Under the pieces are notes generated by a model. The model saw nothing but the letters and a program-made list of their open reading frames with translations, did no database searches and had not been told where the DNA came from. Source: a virus. From it: a stretch of DNA of 39,200 nt. Both the position numbers and the translations under genes were made by a program. Positions 15,338-24,681 of this stretch are shown piece by piece (the first letter of the stretch is position 1; every line of letters starts with the position of its first letter). The DNA lies in IMG/VR virus record IMGVR_UViG_3300046642_000470, positions 1 through 39,200 of that record; one strand, given 5' to 3'.

Positions 15338-15831
15338 TGGCGGCTGCCCGCGCCGCGAAGGCGCAGAACGACGCGCAGTCGTGGGACGACTTCTGGGCCG
15401 AGGTCAACGCCGCGCGGGTCACCGAGGTGATCCGCGGCGTAGAGGTGCCCGTCCCGTCCGACCTGCCGCTGATCTTCCAGCAGCGCATGAACGAGCTGCG
15501 CGACTCCGACCGTGACGAGGACGTGCGCGAGCTGGTCGCCCTCGTGTTCGGTGACGGCGTGCTCGACCAGTGGCGCGACGCCGGCATGGGCGCGGCCGAA
15601 CTGCGCGTCGTGCTCGCCTGGGGCTTCGCCAACGGCTCGGGCAAGGCCACATCGTTCCGCGAGGCGTACGACATCGTCACGCAGGCCGAGGCCGAGGGAA
15701 AAGCCCCTGGCGGGCCGAACCGAGCGGCCCGCCGAGCCGCTACCAACGCGCGATCGTCCTCCACTGGCAGTGCATCGAGGCCGACTTCGCGCGCGAGTAC
15801 CGCCTCGACCCGCAAGACATCGCGCGCCTGA
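15337..15831 (+). CDS. Tail assembly chaperone G
   Basis: 164 aa, ATG overlapping the preceding TGA by one base. The N-terminal 120 residues are a helical chaperone domain (QSWDDFWAEVNAAR, LPLIFQQRMNELRD, LRVVLAWGFANGSGKA). After the slippery site in codons 120-122 the zero-frame tail is low complexity (Ser, Arg, Thr, Ala), typical of the shorter product. G and the frameshifted GT coat the tape measure during tail assembly. Confidence 0.9.
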   Translation: MAAARAAKAQNDAQSWDDFWAEVNAARVTEVIRGVEVPVPSDLPLIFQQRMNELRDSDRDEDVRELVALVFGDGVLDQWRDAGMGAAELRVVLAWGFANGSGKATSFREAYDIVTQAEAEGKAPGGPNRAARRAATNARSSSTGSASRPTSRASTASTRKTSRA

Positions 15832-15959
15832 CCACGCGCCGCTTCGGCGCGCTGCTCGGCGGCCTGTCGGGCGACTCGCTATGGCAGCAGGTCGCCATGC
15901 CATGGGTGCGGATCGTCGATGACCCGGCCCTGGTGAGGGCATCGCTCGAAAACCTGTAG
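15337..15959 (+). CDS. Tail assembly chaperone GT, made by -1 frameshift
   Basis: The fusion product reads 15337-15702, slips back one base on GGGAAAA and continues in the other frame from 15702 to 15959, giving 207 aa (122 + 85). The T part, beginning SPWRAEPSG and ending VDDPALVRASLENL, contains YQRAIVLHWQCIEADFAREY and LTTRRFGALLGGL, the conserved helical segment of such extensions. There is no good start codon for the T frame alone, and it lies between the tube and tape measure genes as in lambda and the mycobacteriophages. Confidence 0.9.
15696..15733 (+). promoter_or_regulatory. Programmed -1 frameshift signal
   Basis: The heptamer GGGAAAA (15696-15702) is in the zero frame as G GGA AAA. 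It is followed by a 6-nt spacer and a perfect 9-bp stem, GGCGGGCCG with CGGCCCGCC, loop AACCGAG. This is the canonical layout of a -1 ribosomal frameshift site. The downstream open frame is the T reading frame. Confidence 0.92.
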
Positions 15960-15968
15960 GGGGCCGCC

Positions 15969-18900
15969 ATGTCGCTCAACGTCGGCAGCCTGCTCGCCAC
16001 GTTCGACGTGGACCCCACGCCGGCCGTCGCGGGCATCACCCGCGCCGAAGCGATGATGCACGGCTTGGCCGCGGACGCGGAGGTCACCGGCCGCCGTGTC
16101 CGCGCAGGGCTCGACGAGATCCTGTCCGAGCTGCCGCCGATCGACATCACCGCGGACAGCAGCGAGGCAGACCGCGAGGTGGAGGCGCTGCGGCAGCGCC
16201 TCGCCTTGCTGCGCGACATGCGCATCGGCGTGGACATCACGACCGAGCAGGCGCAAGAGCACGTCGCGGCAATCCGCGCAGACCTGGTGCAGCTCGGCGA
16301 GCTGCACCCGGAGCCCGAGGTGGGCGCGCAGGTCGGCAACGCGATCAACGCGCTTGACGAGGTGTTCCGGCGTGCCGAGGTGCTGGGCACCATCGACCCT
16401 GAGGTGTTCGTCCGGGCTGAGGCTGCCTCCGCGCTGCGGCAACTCGGCGAGGTCGACGCGGCCGCACACCACGTGGACAGTCTCGACCCGACGGTCGACG
16501 TGCACGCGGACGACTCCGAGGCGCGCGGCCTGCTGGGCACCCTGTCGTCGCTGTTCGGCGTGGTGTCGGGTGGCATCGGGTCACTCGGCGGTCTGGCGTC
16601 TGCGGTGGCGCTGGTCGGCGCTGGCGTGCCGATCATTGCTGGCCTGGTCGCCACGCTGGCGAACATCGCGCCAGCCGCGCTGGTCGGCGCCACAGCCGTG
16701 GTGTCGCTGGCATCTGCGGTCGCCGCCGTCAAGATCGGCACGGGCGGTATCGGCTCGGCGTTCAAGGCGGCGTTCGCCCCCGCCGTCGGGGGCGGCGGCG
16801 CAGCGGCGGGAGCGGCGAACAAGGCCGCGGACGCGCAGAGGAACTTGCAGCGGGCGACGCAGAACGCTGCCTACGCGAACCAGCAGGCCGTGCAGCAGGT
16901 TGCGCACGCCGAGCGGGATCTCACCGACGCGCAGAAGGCCGCCCTCGCGGCACAGAAGGCCGTCAACGACGCCCGGAAGCAGGCCGCACGCGATCTTGAG
17001 GACCAGAACAACAGCCTGATTGACGCGCAGAACGCCGCCGAGGACGCGCAGAACGCCCTTGAGGACGCTAAGGCGCAGCTCGCGGCCGACGAGGCGCAGG
17101 GCGCCGGTGCCGAGCAGATCGCCCGCGACCAGCTCGCCATCCGCGAGGCCGCGCAGGCACTCAAGGAGCAGCAGCTCCAGGTGTCCCGCCTCAAGGACGA
17201 CACCGACGCGGCCAACAAGGCAGGCGTCAACGGCAGCAAGGCCGTCACGGACGCACAGAACAACGCCGCCAAAGCCACCCGCGACGTAGGCGACAAGGAG
17301 CAGGCCCTCTCGAACGCGCGCGAGCAGCAGGCCCGCACGATGCAGCAGGGCCTTGACGCGATCCGCCAGGCACAGGAGGCCATGGCGCAGTCCGCAGGCG
17401 GCGGCGGCGCTGCTGGCGGCGTGAACGCTCTGGCCGCGGCCATGGCCAAGCTCGCGCCGAACGCCCAAGCGTTCGTCCGGGAGATCATCTCTCTCCAGCC
17501 CGCTTGGGACGCGCTCCGGTTGAGCGTGCAGCAACGGCTCTTCGCCGGGCTCGCTGGCGCGGTGGCGGCGACGGCGGCCGTGGTACTGCCGCAGCTCCGA
17601 CGGTCGCTGACCGACACCGCGGGGGCCCTCAACGGCATGGCGGTCGGCGTGCTGGCTGCTGCTCGGGAGCTGGGCCGGTCGGGCACGCTCGGCACGGCGC
17701 TGGACGGAGCCTCGGCCGGTCTGCACAACCTGTCACGGGTGCCGGCCGAGGTCGTCACAGCGTTCGGCCAGATCGCTGCGGCGGGCGCGCCCGCTTTCGG
17801 CCGGCTGACGGCTGCGGCGGGCCATTCGTTCGACCTGATCGCCGCCTCGCTGAGCAGGTCGTTTGCCTCGGGCGAGATGTCCAAGGCCATCGACACGGCC
17901 ATTGGCCTGATCAAGGAAATCGGCACCATCGGCGGGAACGTCTTCTCGATCCTCGGGTCGATCATGGGCGCGGCGCAGTCAGCGGGCGGCGGCTTCCTCG
18001 GCGTCCTCAAGGACATCACCGGCGCGCTTGCGGGCGCGTTCAAGTCGCCCGCGGTCCAGGGCGCGCTACACGCCCTGTTCGACACGATGGCGGCGATCGG
18101 CCGGACGGCCGCGCCGCTGGTCGTGCAGGCGCTCAAGGTGATCGCGCCGGTGCTGACCGCGCTCGGGCCGCCGGCGCAGCGTCTCGTGCAGGCGCTCGGC
18201 AAGGCGCTCGGTCCGATCATTGCGGCGCTGGGGCCGGTGCTGCTGGCCGCCGCGGTGGCGGTCGGACAGCTCTCGGATGCGGTCGCTCCGCTGCTGCCGG
18301 TCGTGGGGCAGATGATCGCCTCGCTGGGGCCGGTGCTGACGCCGATCCTGACGCTGGTCGGCGACCTGTTCGCCGCTCTGGCGCCGCCGCTGGTGCAGCT
18401 CGGTCGGGTGCTGCTGCCGCCGCTGGTCAAGCTGACCGGGACGCTGGTGGACGTGTTCCACCGGGCGGCGCCGGTGCTCGACAAGGCGCTGTCGCAGCTC
18501 GGTATGGGTCTGGTGCCCGTGATCGACGGCCTCGGCAAGGTGGTTGGGCAGTTCGTCACGCAGTACGCTGACGAATTCCTCGCAGCGTTTATGCAACTGC
18601 TGCCGATCATTCCGCAGCTCGTGCCGATGTTCCTGCAATTCGCTACCTCGGCCGGGCAGATCCTCACGGCAATTGCGCCGCTCCTGCCGCAACTGATGCT
18701 GCTCAGCACGCAGTTCCTGCTGAATCTGCTGCCTGCGCTGATCCCGCTTATTCCGCCGTTGACGCAGCTCACGATTGCGCTGACGATTCTGGCGACTGGC
18801 GTTATCACGCGGGTGGTCATTCCGGCGCTGACTCTGCTGGTGAAGTTTATGCAGGGTTTGCGGCGGGCGTTTCAGCCTGCGATCGATGCGGTGACGTGGC

Positions 18901-19649
18901 TGACGACCACGATTGCGCACACCTTTGAGTGGCTGGCTGATCATCTGGTCGGACACTCGGTCATCCCGGACATGATCAACAGCATCGTCCGTTGGTTCGC
19001 TGGGCTGCCGGGCCGGGCCTGGTCGGCGCTCGCCAACCTCGCCGGGAACATCGCCGGCCGCGCCAGGGATGCTGGCGAGGCGATGGTGCGCGCGATCCGG
19101 CAGGGCCTCGACAACGCCGTGGGGTGGCTGGGAGGTCTCGGCGGCCGGGCGCTGCGGGCGATCGGTGACCTCGGCGGCGTGCTCTGGAACAGCGGGCAAG
19201 CCCTGCTCAAGGGCTTCATTGGCGGCATCAAGAGCATGGGCGGCCTGGTCGACAACGCCGTGTCGTCCGTGCTGTCCGGCGCTAAGTCGTTCTTCCCGAA
19301 CAGCCCGGCCAAGCGCGGGCCCTTCTCGGGCTCGGGCTGGACGCATCACTCCGGGCGGGCGACTGCCCGGGACTACGCGGGCGGCCTGCTCGCCGAGGCC
19401 GACACCGTGGGTGCTGCTGCGGCGGCGTTGATGGGCTCGGCGTCGGACGGCATCGGCGGCCCTGGGCTGGCTGTGCAGGGCCGCGGTATGGCCGGGTACA
19501 GCGCTGGCGGCGGTGCTGCTGCTGGCGGTCGCGTTGATCTGCGGATCACCGTGGACGGGCCCGAGGCCGTGAAGAAGCTCATTCGCACCATCGTGCGGAC
19601 GGACGGCCGCGGCGGCGCCAACAGCGTGCAGACAGTGTTCGGGGGGTGA
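15969..19649 (+). CDS. Tape measure protein
   Basis: 1226 aa, by far the largest gene, directly after the chaperones. Residues 190-260 are hydrophobic (Val/Ala/Gly spans) and residues 280-480 are a long Gln/Ala/Asp coiled coil. The second half has repeated hydrophobic stretches of Leu, Pro, Val and Ile around residues 720-970. The C-terminus has KSFFPNSPAKRGPFSGSGW, a segment common to siphovirus tape measures. The length would fit a tail of roughly 180 nm by the usual 1.5 angstrom per residue rule. No lysozyme or peptidase motif is seen. Confidence 0.93.
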   Translation: MSLNVGSLLATFDVDPTPAVAGITRAEAMMHGLAADAEVTGRRVRAGLDEILSELPPIDITADSSEADREVEALRQRLALLRDMRIGVDITTEQAQEHVAAIRADLVQLGELHPEPEVGAQVGNAINALDEVFRRAEVLGTIDPEVFVRAEAASALRQLGEVDAAAHHVDSLDPTVDVHADDSEARGLLGTLSSLFGVVSGGIGSLGGLASAVALVGAGVPIIAGLVATLANIAPAALVGATAVVSLASAVAAVKIGTGGIGSAFKAAFAPAVGGGGAAAGAANKAADAQRNLQRATQNAAYANQQAVQQVAHAERDLTDAQKAALAAQKAVNDARKQAARDLEDQNNSLIDAQNAAEDAQNALEDAKAQLAADEAQGAGAEQIARDQLAIREAAQALKEQQLQVSRLKDDTDAANKAGVNGSKAVTDAQNNAAKATRDVGDKEQALSNAREQQARTMQQGLDAIRQAQEAMAQSAGGGGAAGGVNALAAAMAKLAPNAQAFVREIISLQPAWDALRLSVQQRLFAGLAGAVAATAAVVLPQLRRSLTDTAGALNGMAVGVLAAARELGRSGTLGTALDGASAGLHNLSRVPAEVVTAFGQIAAAGAPAFGRLTAAAGHSFDLIAASLSRSFASGEMSKAIDTAIGLIKEIGTIGGNVFSILGSIMGAAQSAGGGFLGVLKDITGALAGAFKSPAVQGALHALFDTMAAIGRTAAPLVVQALKVIAPVLTALGPPAQRLVQALGKALGPIIAALGPVLLAAAVAVGQLSDAVAPLLPVVGQMIASLGPVLTPILTLVGDLFAALAPPLVQLGRVLLPPLVKLTGTLVDVFHRAAPVLDKALSQLGMGLVPVIDGLGKVVGQFVTQYADEFLAAFMQLLPIIPQLVPMFLQFATSAGQILTAIAPLLPQLMLLSTQFLLNLLPALIPLIPPLTQLTIALTILATGVITRVVIPALTLLVKFMQGLRRAFQPAIDAVTWLTTTIAHTFEWLADHLVGHSVIPDMINSIVRWFAGLPGRAWSALANLAGNIAGRARDAGEAMVRAIRQGLDNAVGWLGGLGGRALRAIGDLGGVLWNSGQALLKGFIGGIKSMGGLVDNAVSSVLSGAKSFFPNSPAKRGPFSGSGWTHHSGRATARDYAGGLLAEADTVGAAAAALMGSASDGIGGPGLAVQGRGMAGYSAGGGAAAGGRVDLRITVDGPEAVKKLIRTIVRTDGRGGANSVQTVFGG

Positions 19650-19655
19650 TCGTCC

Positions 19656-22600
19656 ATGCCGAAGACCGGTACAGCCGTTGAGCTGCTGCTCGGCGGGGTG
19701 TGGACGGACATCACCTCGCGGACGTACCTGCGCGACCGCATCACCATCGCGCGCGGCCGGCGCGACGAGGGGTCCCGCGTGGACCCCTCGTCGTGCACCC
19801 TGACCCTCAACAACAAGGCGGGGTATTTCTCGCCCCGCAACCCCCTGTCGCCGCTGTACGGGCTGATCGGCCGCAACACGCCGATCCGCGTGTCAACGGC
19901 CGCTGGCTCGCCGTTCCTCGACCTGCCGGCGACCGGCCCCGCCCGCGCCCGGGCGAGCACGCCCACCGCGGCGGCGCTCAACGTCGCCGGTGACCTTGAC
20001 GTGCGGTTCGACGTGCAGCCGGACGACTGGTACGCCACGACCGTCGTAGAACTCGGCGGCAAATGGGGCGCGGCCGGCCAGCGCAGTTGGCACGCCTTCC
20101 TCAACTCCGGGTTCATCGAGATCGGCTGGACAACGGACGGGACGACCGAAGTCCTTGCCGCGGTGTCGCTCGGCTCGGCGGCGCTCACGCCCCGCATGGT
20201 GGTCCGCGTCGTCCTGGACGTGAACAACGGCGCCGGCGGGAAGACGGTCCGGTTCTACTGCGGGCCGAGCATGGCCGGGCCTTGGACGCAGATCGCCAGC
20301 GATCAGACGTTCGCAGGCACGGCGTCGATCTTCGCGTCGACTGCCGCCCTGGAAATCGGCGACGTGACCTCGACCGCCAGCGTGGACGCTGCCGCGCACC
20401 TGTTCGCCGCTCAGGTGCGATCTGGGATCGACGGCACGATCGTTGCCAACCCAGATTTCACCGCGCAGACAGTCGGCGCCACATCGTTCTCCGACAGTGT
20501 GCACGTGCCGTGGACGGTCACGGCCAGCGGCATCGGCAACAAGCGCGTCAGGTTCGTCGGCGAAGTGAGCAGTTGGCCTGCCCGGTGGGACGTGTCCGGC
20601 GGTGACGTGTACGTACCGGTGCAGGCGGCTGGCATCATGCGGCGCCTGGGGCAGGGCGCCGACCCGCTGCAATCCACGCTGCGACGTCGCATCCCATCCG
20701 ACCCGAACCTGATCGCCTATTGGCCGATGGAGGACGGCGCCAACTCGACGCAGGGCTACAGCCCGCTTCCCGGCGTCGCCCCCATGGTCACCAGCGGAAT
20801 GACCTTCTCCAGTGACGCGAGCCTTGCCGGATCCTCGGCGCTGCCCGTGCTGGGGCCCGTGTCGTCGATGTCGGGCGTTGTCCCGTCGTCGTCGACCGGC
20901 TCATGGCGAGTCGAGTTCGTGTACCGGATCGACACGGCGCCAGCCCTTGACTTCAACGCGCAGTTCGTTGTTGTCCAGACCGATCAAGCGCAGTGGCGCG
21001 TCGGGGTCGGCGCAAGCTTCATTCACCTGGATGTGACAGCGCCCGACGGCACGAGTCTGGTGTCAACAGCGATCGTTCCTACCGCGTTCTTCGGCTCGTG
21101 GTCACGTTTCGTCCTACACGCCAAGCCCTCCGGCGGATCCGTGGCATACGAAATTCTGTGGATCACCATTGGCGGCATTGCGCAGGTATCCGGTGGCACC
21201 TTTACAGGAGCGGTCGGGCACATTACGCGCGTCGCCGCCTCTCATGGCAGCGCACTTCAGGGCATGCCGCTCGGCCACATCGGCGTGTTCTCCGCATACG
21301 ACAGCACCATCTTCAACAGCGCCGACAGGGCGTTCGACGGCGACTCGGCGGACGGGCGCATGACACGGCTGGCTGCCGAGGAGAGTACGCCGCTGCTTCG
21401 GCCGTACGGCCCGGCTGGCGATGTGCTGGTGGGTCCGCAGCGGCCTGACACGCTGCTGAACCTCGTGCAGGAGGCTGCCACGGCAGACGTGGGCATCTTG
21501 TACGAGCCACGGCACGTGATCGCCCTCGCAGCCCGGCCGCGCACGTCGCTCTACAACCAGGCGACGGCGCTCGCCCTCGACTACTCGCGGCAGGGCGATG
21601 TTGCGCCGCCGTTGGAGCCGACGGAGGACGACCAGGCGACCCGCAACGACGTGACCCGCTCGCGGCCGTCGGGCAGCTCGGCGCGGGCCACGCTCGACAC
21701 CGGGACGCTGTCCACCGCGGCGCCGCCGCTCGGCGTCGGCCGGTACACGGACAGCAGCAGCGTCAACGTCCACACGGACGACCAACTGCCCGATCAGGCG
21801 GCGTGGTGGCTGCACCTGGGCACGTGGGATGAGGCCCGCTATCCGTCGGTCACGGTGAATCTGGCGGCAGCCGGCCGGCTGATCGACCAGGCGACCGCGG
21901 TGGACATCGGCGACCGTCTCACCATCGGTAACCCACCAGTGTGGGTGGCGCCCGGGGTGATCGACCTGATCGCCGAGGGCTACACCGAGACGATCGGCTG
22001 GGCTGACTGGACTATCACCTACAACTGCACGCCAGCCGGCCCGTGGTCCGTGGCCGTGTCGGATGATCCGGTGCTCGGCCGGGCGGATACGGACGGCTCG
22101 CAGCTCGCTGCCAGCGTCACAGCGACCGCCACCACGCTGAGTGTGGCGGTCACCGCAGGCCCGCTGTGGACGACCGACCCCGCCGAGTACCCGTTCGACC
22201 TCCGGGTGGGCGGCGAGGTCGTCACCGCGCGCGCGGCTGGCACGCCGCTCGACCTCGTTGACGGCACGTTCGAGTCGGGCGTGTCCGGCTGGACTCCGAC
22301 GGGCGGCACGTTCGCGCCGTCCACGGACGCTCACACCGGCACGGGGTCGGGCGTCCTGACCGTGGCCGGGTCGCCGACGCAGGCGTTCGTGCGGCCGGAC
22401 ACCACCCACCAGCCGGCAGCCACCCCGGGCGTGGAATACCGCTACTCGGTGTGGGTCAAGGCCAGTGCGGGATGGACGGCCATGGCCGCTATCGACTGGC
22501 TCAACTCCAGTCACGCCCTGCTGTCGACGGCATCAGGTACCAGCGTCGGCCTCACGGCCGGCGTGTGGACCCTGCTCACGGTCACCGCAACCGCGCCGGC

Positions 22601-22814
22601 CAGCACCGCGTTTGCGCGCCCGGGCCCAACACTCACCGTCAGCCCGCCCAACGGCACCACGCTGACGGTCGACGACTCGGTGACCGTGCGAACAAGTACG
22701 TATCTGACCTCGCCGCAGTCGCTCGCTGTCGTCCGCTCGGTGAACGGCATCAGCAAGGCCCAGGCGTCGGGCGCTGACGTGCGCCTGGCGCAACCGATGA
22801 TCGCATCCCTGTAG
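19656..22814 (+). CDS. Large minor tail protein with LamG-like and carbohydrate-binding modules
   Basis: 1052 aa. The N-terminal 100 residues (VELLLGGVWTDITSRTYLRD, then TLTLNNKAGYFSPRNP) match the opening of actinobacterial tail proteins of the distal-tail/tail-associated type. Around residues 350-520, starting LIAYWPMEDG, there is a LamG/concanavalin-like jelly-roll. Residues 865-1045 (DGTFESGVSGWTPTGG, then EYRYSVWVKASAG) resemble a CBM4/9-like carbohydrate-binding module. It is likely a tail-tip adhesin that binds cell-wall glycan. The combination of two sugar-binding modules in one polypeptide is notable. Confidence 0.8.
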   Translation: MPKTGTAVELLLGGVWTDITSRTYLRDRITIARGRRDEGSRVDPSSCTLTLNNKAGYFSPRNPLSPLYGLIGRNTPIRVSTAAGSPFLDLPATGPARARASTPTAAALNVAGDLDVRFDVQPDDWYATTVVELGGKWGAAGQRSWHAFLNSGFIEIGWTTDGTTEVLAAVSLGSAALTPRMVVRVVLDVNNGAGGKTVRFYCGPSMAGPWTQIASDQTFAGTASIFASTAALEIGDVTSTASVDAAAHLFAAQVRSGIDGTIVANPDFTAQTVGATSFSDSVHVPWTVTASGIGNKRVRFVGEVSSWPARWDVSGGDVYVPVQAAGIMRRLGQGADPLQSTLRRRIPSDPNLIAYWPMEDGANSTQGYSPLPGVAPMVTSGMTFSSDASLAGSSALPVLGPVSSMSGVVPSSSTGSWRVEFVYRIDTAPALDFNAQFVVVQTDQAQWRVGVGASFIHLDVTAPDGTSLVSTAIVPTAFFGSWSRFVLHAKPSGGSVAYEILWITIGGIAQVSGGTFTGAVGHITRVAASHGSALQGMPLGHIGVFSAYDSTIFNSADRAFDGDSADGRMTRLAAEESTPLLRPYGPAGDVLVGPQRPDTLLNLVQEAATADVGILYEPRHVIALAARPRTSLYNQATALALDYSRQGDVAPPLEPTEDDQATRNDVTRSRPSGSSARATLDTGTLSTAAPPLGVGRYTDSSSVNVHTDDQLPDQAAWWLHLGTWDEARYPSVTVNLAAAGRLIDQATAVDIGDRLTIGNPPVWVAPGVIDLIAEGYTETIGWADWTITYNCTPAGPWSVAVSDDPVLGRADTDGSQLAASVTATATTLSVAVTAGPLWTTDPAEYPFDLRVGGEVVTARAAGTPLDLVDGTFESGVSGWTPTGGTFAPSTDAHTGTGSGVLTVAGSPTQAFVRPDTTHQPAATPGVEYRYSVWVKASAGWTAMAAIDWLNSSHALLSTASGTSVGLTAGVWTLLTVTATAPASTAFARPGPTLTVSPPNGTTLTVDDSVTVRTSTYLTSPQSLAVVRSVNGISKAQASGADVRLAQPMIASL

Positions 22815-22823
22815 GAGGGACCC

Positions 22824-23294
22824 GTGGCGGCATTCACGCCGATCAGTGCCGGGCAGCGGGTGACCGCCGGATACCTCCGGCAGATCGCGGGCCCGGCCAC
22901 GCAGTACACGCCCGTCGTCACCAACGGGGGGTCGGCCACTTTCTCGACGCTCACCGGGCTCTGGTTCCAGACCGGCGCCGGCATTTTCGTCAACATCGAC
23001 ATCGTGATCGGCACGGCGGGCAGCGGCAGCGGCATTGTGACGATCACGATGCCGACGGTCGTGGACCGCGGGCAGCGGCAGGCGCTCACGATGCACGCGG
23101 AGTCGATCGGCGCCGGCGGCAACGCCTCGTCGCACATCTCGGGCGGCGAGGCCGTGTTCTTCCCGACCTCGACGGGCTCGACGACTGACCGCCTGCGGAT
23201 CGACGAGGGCGGCGCGGTCAGCCGAGAGAACAACATTCTGGGGAACGACCTGCTCGCGGGCGGTCACATCACGATTCAGGGCACCTACCTCTGA
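22824..23294 (+). CDS. Probable tail tip or fibre protein, 156 aa
   Basis: GTG start behind GTAGGAGGGA. The chain opens AAFTPISAGQRVTAGYLRQI, a motif frequent in small actinophage tail-tip proteins, then is a Gly/Ser/Thr-rich beta structure ending GGHITIQGTYL. It lies between the large tail protein and the endolysin. Receptor binding is possible; no enzymatic motif is present. Confidence 0.7.
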   Translation: MAAFTPISAGQRVTAGYLRQIAGPATQYTPVVTNGGSATFSTLTGLWFQTGAGIFVNIDIVIGTAGSGSGIVTITMPTVVDRGQRQALTMHAESIGAGGNASSHISGGEAVFFPTSTGSTTDRLRIDEGGAVSRENNILGNDLLAGGHITIQGTYL

Positions 23295-23310
23295 CACCCC
23301 GGGAGGGGCT

Positions 23311-24321
23311 ATGGCGGCGACGAGCCGCGGTATCGACGTGTCCGGCTACCAGGGCGCGCAGGACTGGGCGGCCCTGGTGCGGGGCGGCCTCACCTACGCG
23401 GCGGCGAAGGCGTCCGAGGGCGAGCACACCCACGATCCGCACTACCGGTTGCACATGGATGGCATGCGGGGCGCCGCGGTGCTGCCGCAGGCGTACCACT
23501 ACGCCTGGCCGAACCAGGACGCGCACGCCGAGGCGGACAACTACCTGTCGGCCGTCCACGCGGACGCGTCCGAGGTCGCCGGGTTCGTGCACTTCCTCGA
23601 CTTGGAGCGGCGCACGGACGGCGCGAACTACGCGGGCATGTCGGCCGCCGGCATCCGGGCGTACGGCGAGGCGTGGATCGACCGCGTCAAGGCGGCGTGC
23701 CCGCGGCAGCGCGTCGGCTGCTACACCTCGGCGTCCGACATCGCCGCCGGCCACTACCCGCGGAACGCCGACTTCCTGTTCTACCCCGCGTATCCGGCGG
23801 GCCCGCTGAACTGGACGCAGGCCGAGCAGCGCAGCCGGCCGAACCCTGGCGTCACGCCGTTGTTCTGGCAGTTCGCCAGCTCCCCCACGGACCGCTCCAT
23901 CTGCTACATGACCCCGGCCGCGTACAAGACGTGGGCCGGTCACCAGGAGGACGACATGCCCACCGCAGCCGAGTTCGCCGAGGCGGTGTACGCCCGCTTC
24001 ACCAAGCCGGGCGCGCTGTTCGCCGACATCGACAACCCGACCACGACCGACGACAAGACCGTCACGCCGCGCGTCCTGTCCTGGGAGACCGGCAAGGACG
24101 CGTTCCAGGCGAACAACGGCGTGAGGCAGGTTCTCGGCCTGCTCGGCGCCCTGTCGGCGGGCGTGGCCGCGCTGGCCAAGGACAGCAAGCTGACGGCCGA
24201 GCAGATCACCGAGGCGGCGAAGGCGGGCGGCCTGGCCGCGCTCGCCGAGGGCGTCGTGCACGTAGAGGTGACCGGCGCGCCGCCGGCCCCGACCGCGCCG
24301 CCCGCGGCCGCCAAGAGCTGA
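23311..24321 (+). CDS. Endolysin, GH25 muramidase
   Basis: 336 aa, ATG with GGGAGGGG. Residues 6-205 are a glycoside hydrolase family 25 lysozyme: GIDVSGYQG gives the first catalytic Asp (D9), AAKASEG is the conserved loop, and HFLDLER gives D97/E99. The enzyme cuts the N-acetylmuramic acid linkage of peptidoglycan at the end of infection. Residues 215-335 form a helical C-terminal region that opens MPTAAEFAEAVYARF; it is probably a wall-binding or regulatory domain, of a type I do not recognise. No signal peptide, so a holin is needed. Confidence 0.92.
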   Translation: MAATSRGIDVSGYQGAQDWAALVRGGLTYAAAKASEGEHTHDPHYRLHMDGMRGAAVLPQAYHYAWPNQDAHAEADNYLSAVHADASEVAGFVHFLDLERRTDGANYAGMSAAGIRAYGEAWIDRVKAACPRQRVGCYTSASDIAAGHYPRNADFLFYPAYPAGPLNWTQAEQRSRPNPGVTPLFWQFASSPTDRSICYMTPAAYKTWAGHQEDDMPTAAEFAEAVYARFTKPGALFADIDNPTTTDDKTVTPRVLSWETGKDAFQANNGVRQVLGLLGALSAGVAALAKDSKLTAEQITEAAKAGGLAALAEGVVHVEVTGAPPAPTAPPAAAKS

Positions 24322-24339
24322 CCGCACCACAGCACCACC

Positions 24340-24370
24340 CCGCCCCGGGCGCACGTCGCGTCCGGGGCGG
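24340..24370 (+). terminator. Terminator-like hairpin between endolysin and holin
   Basis: CCGCCCCGGGCGC and GCGTCCGGGGCGG form a 13-bp stem with one G-T pair and loop ACGTC, 18 nt after the endolysin stop. It lacks a T-run but is long and GC-rich. It may partly end the tail-endolysin transcript before the holin. Confidence 0.6.
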
Positions 24371-24410
24371 ACTTGTACCACCCACCTCTGACACTCCCCT
24401 GGAGATCCCC

Positions 24411-24677
24411 ATGTCCCTCCCCTCCGTCTCGAACCTCGGCCAGCTCGGCAAGACCGCGGGCGCGTACGCGCTGGACCTCGCCGAGCGCGTCGGCGCCACC
24501 TTCCTCGTCGCCACCGGCGGCGTGCTGACGACCGCGACCGCGGGCAACATCGGCCACGCGAGCTTCTGGCAGGCGGTCGGCGCCGGCGGCGTGGCCGCGG
24601 CCTACTCTCTCGTCAAGGGCGTCGTGGCGAAGTTCCGCGGCGACGGCAACAGCGCCTCGCTGATCAAGGGCGTCTGA
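24411..24677 (+). CDS. Holin (r1t-like)
   Basis: 88 aa, ATG after GGAG. Two hydrophobic segments (residues 27-43 and 50-68, TFLVATGGVLTTATAG and AVGAGGVAAAYSLVKGVV) are joined by a short turn. The opening helix AYALDLAERVGATF and the charged end fit r1t-type holins of Gram-positive phages. It would make the pores through which the endolysin reaches the wall. The position directly after the endolysin supports this. Confidence 0.78.
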   Translation: MSLPSVSNLGQLGKTAGAYALDLAERVGATFLVATGGVLTTATAGNIGHASFWQAVGAGGVAAAYSLVKGVVAKFRGDGNSASLIKGV

Positions 24678-24681
24678 GCCC

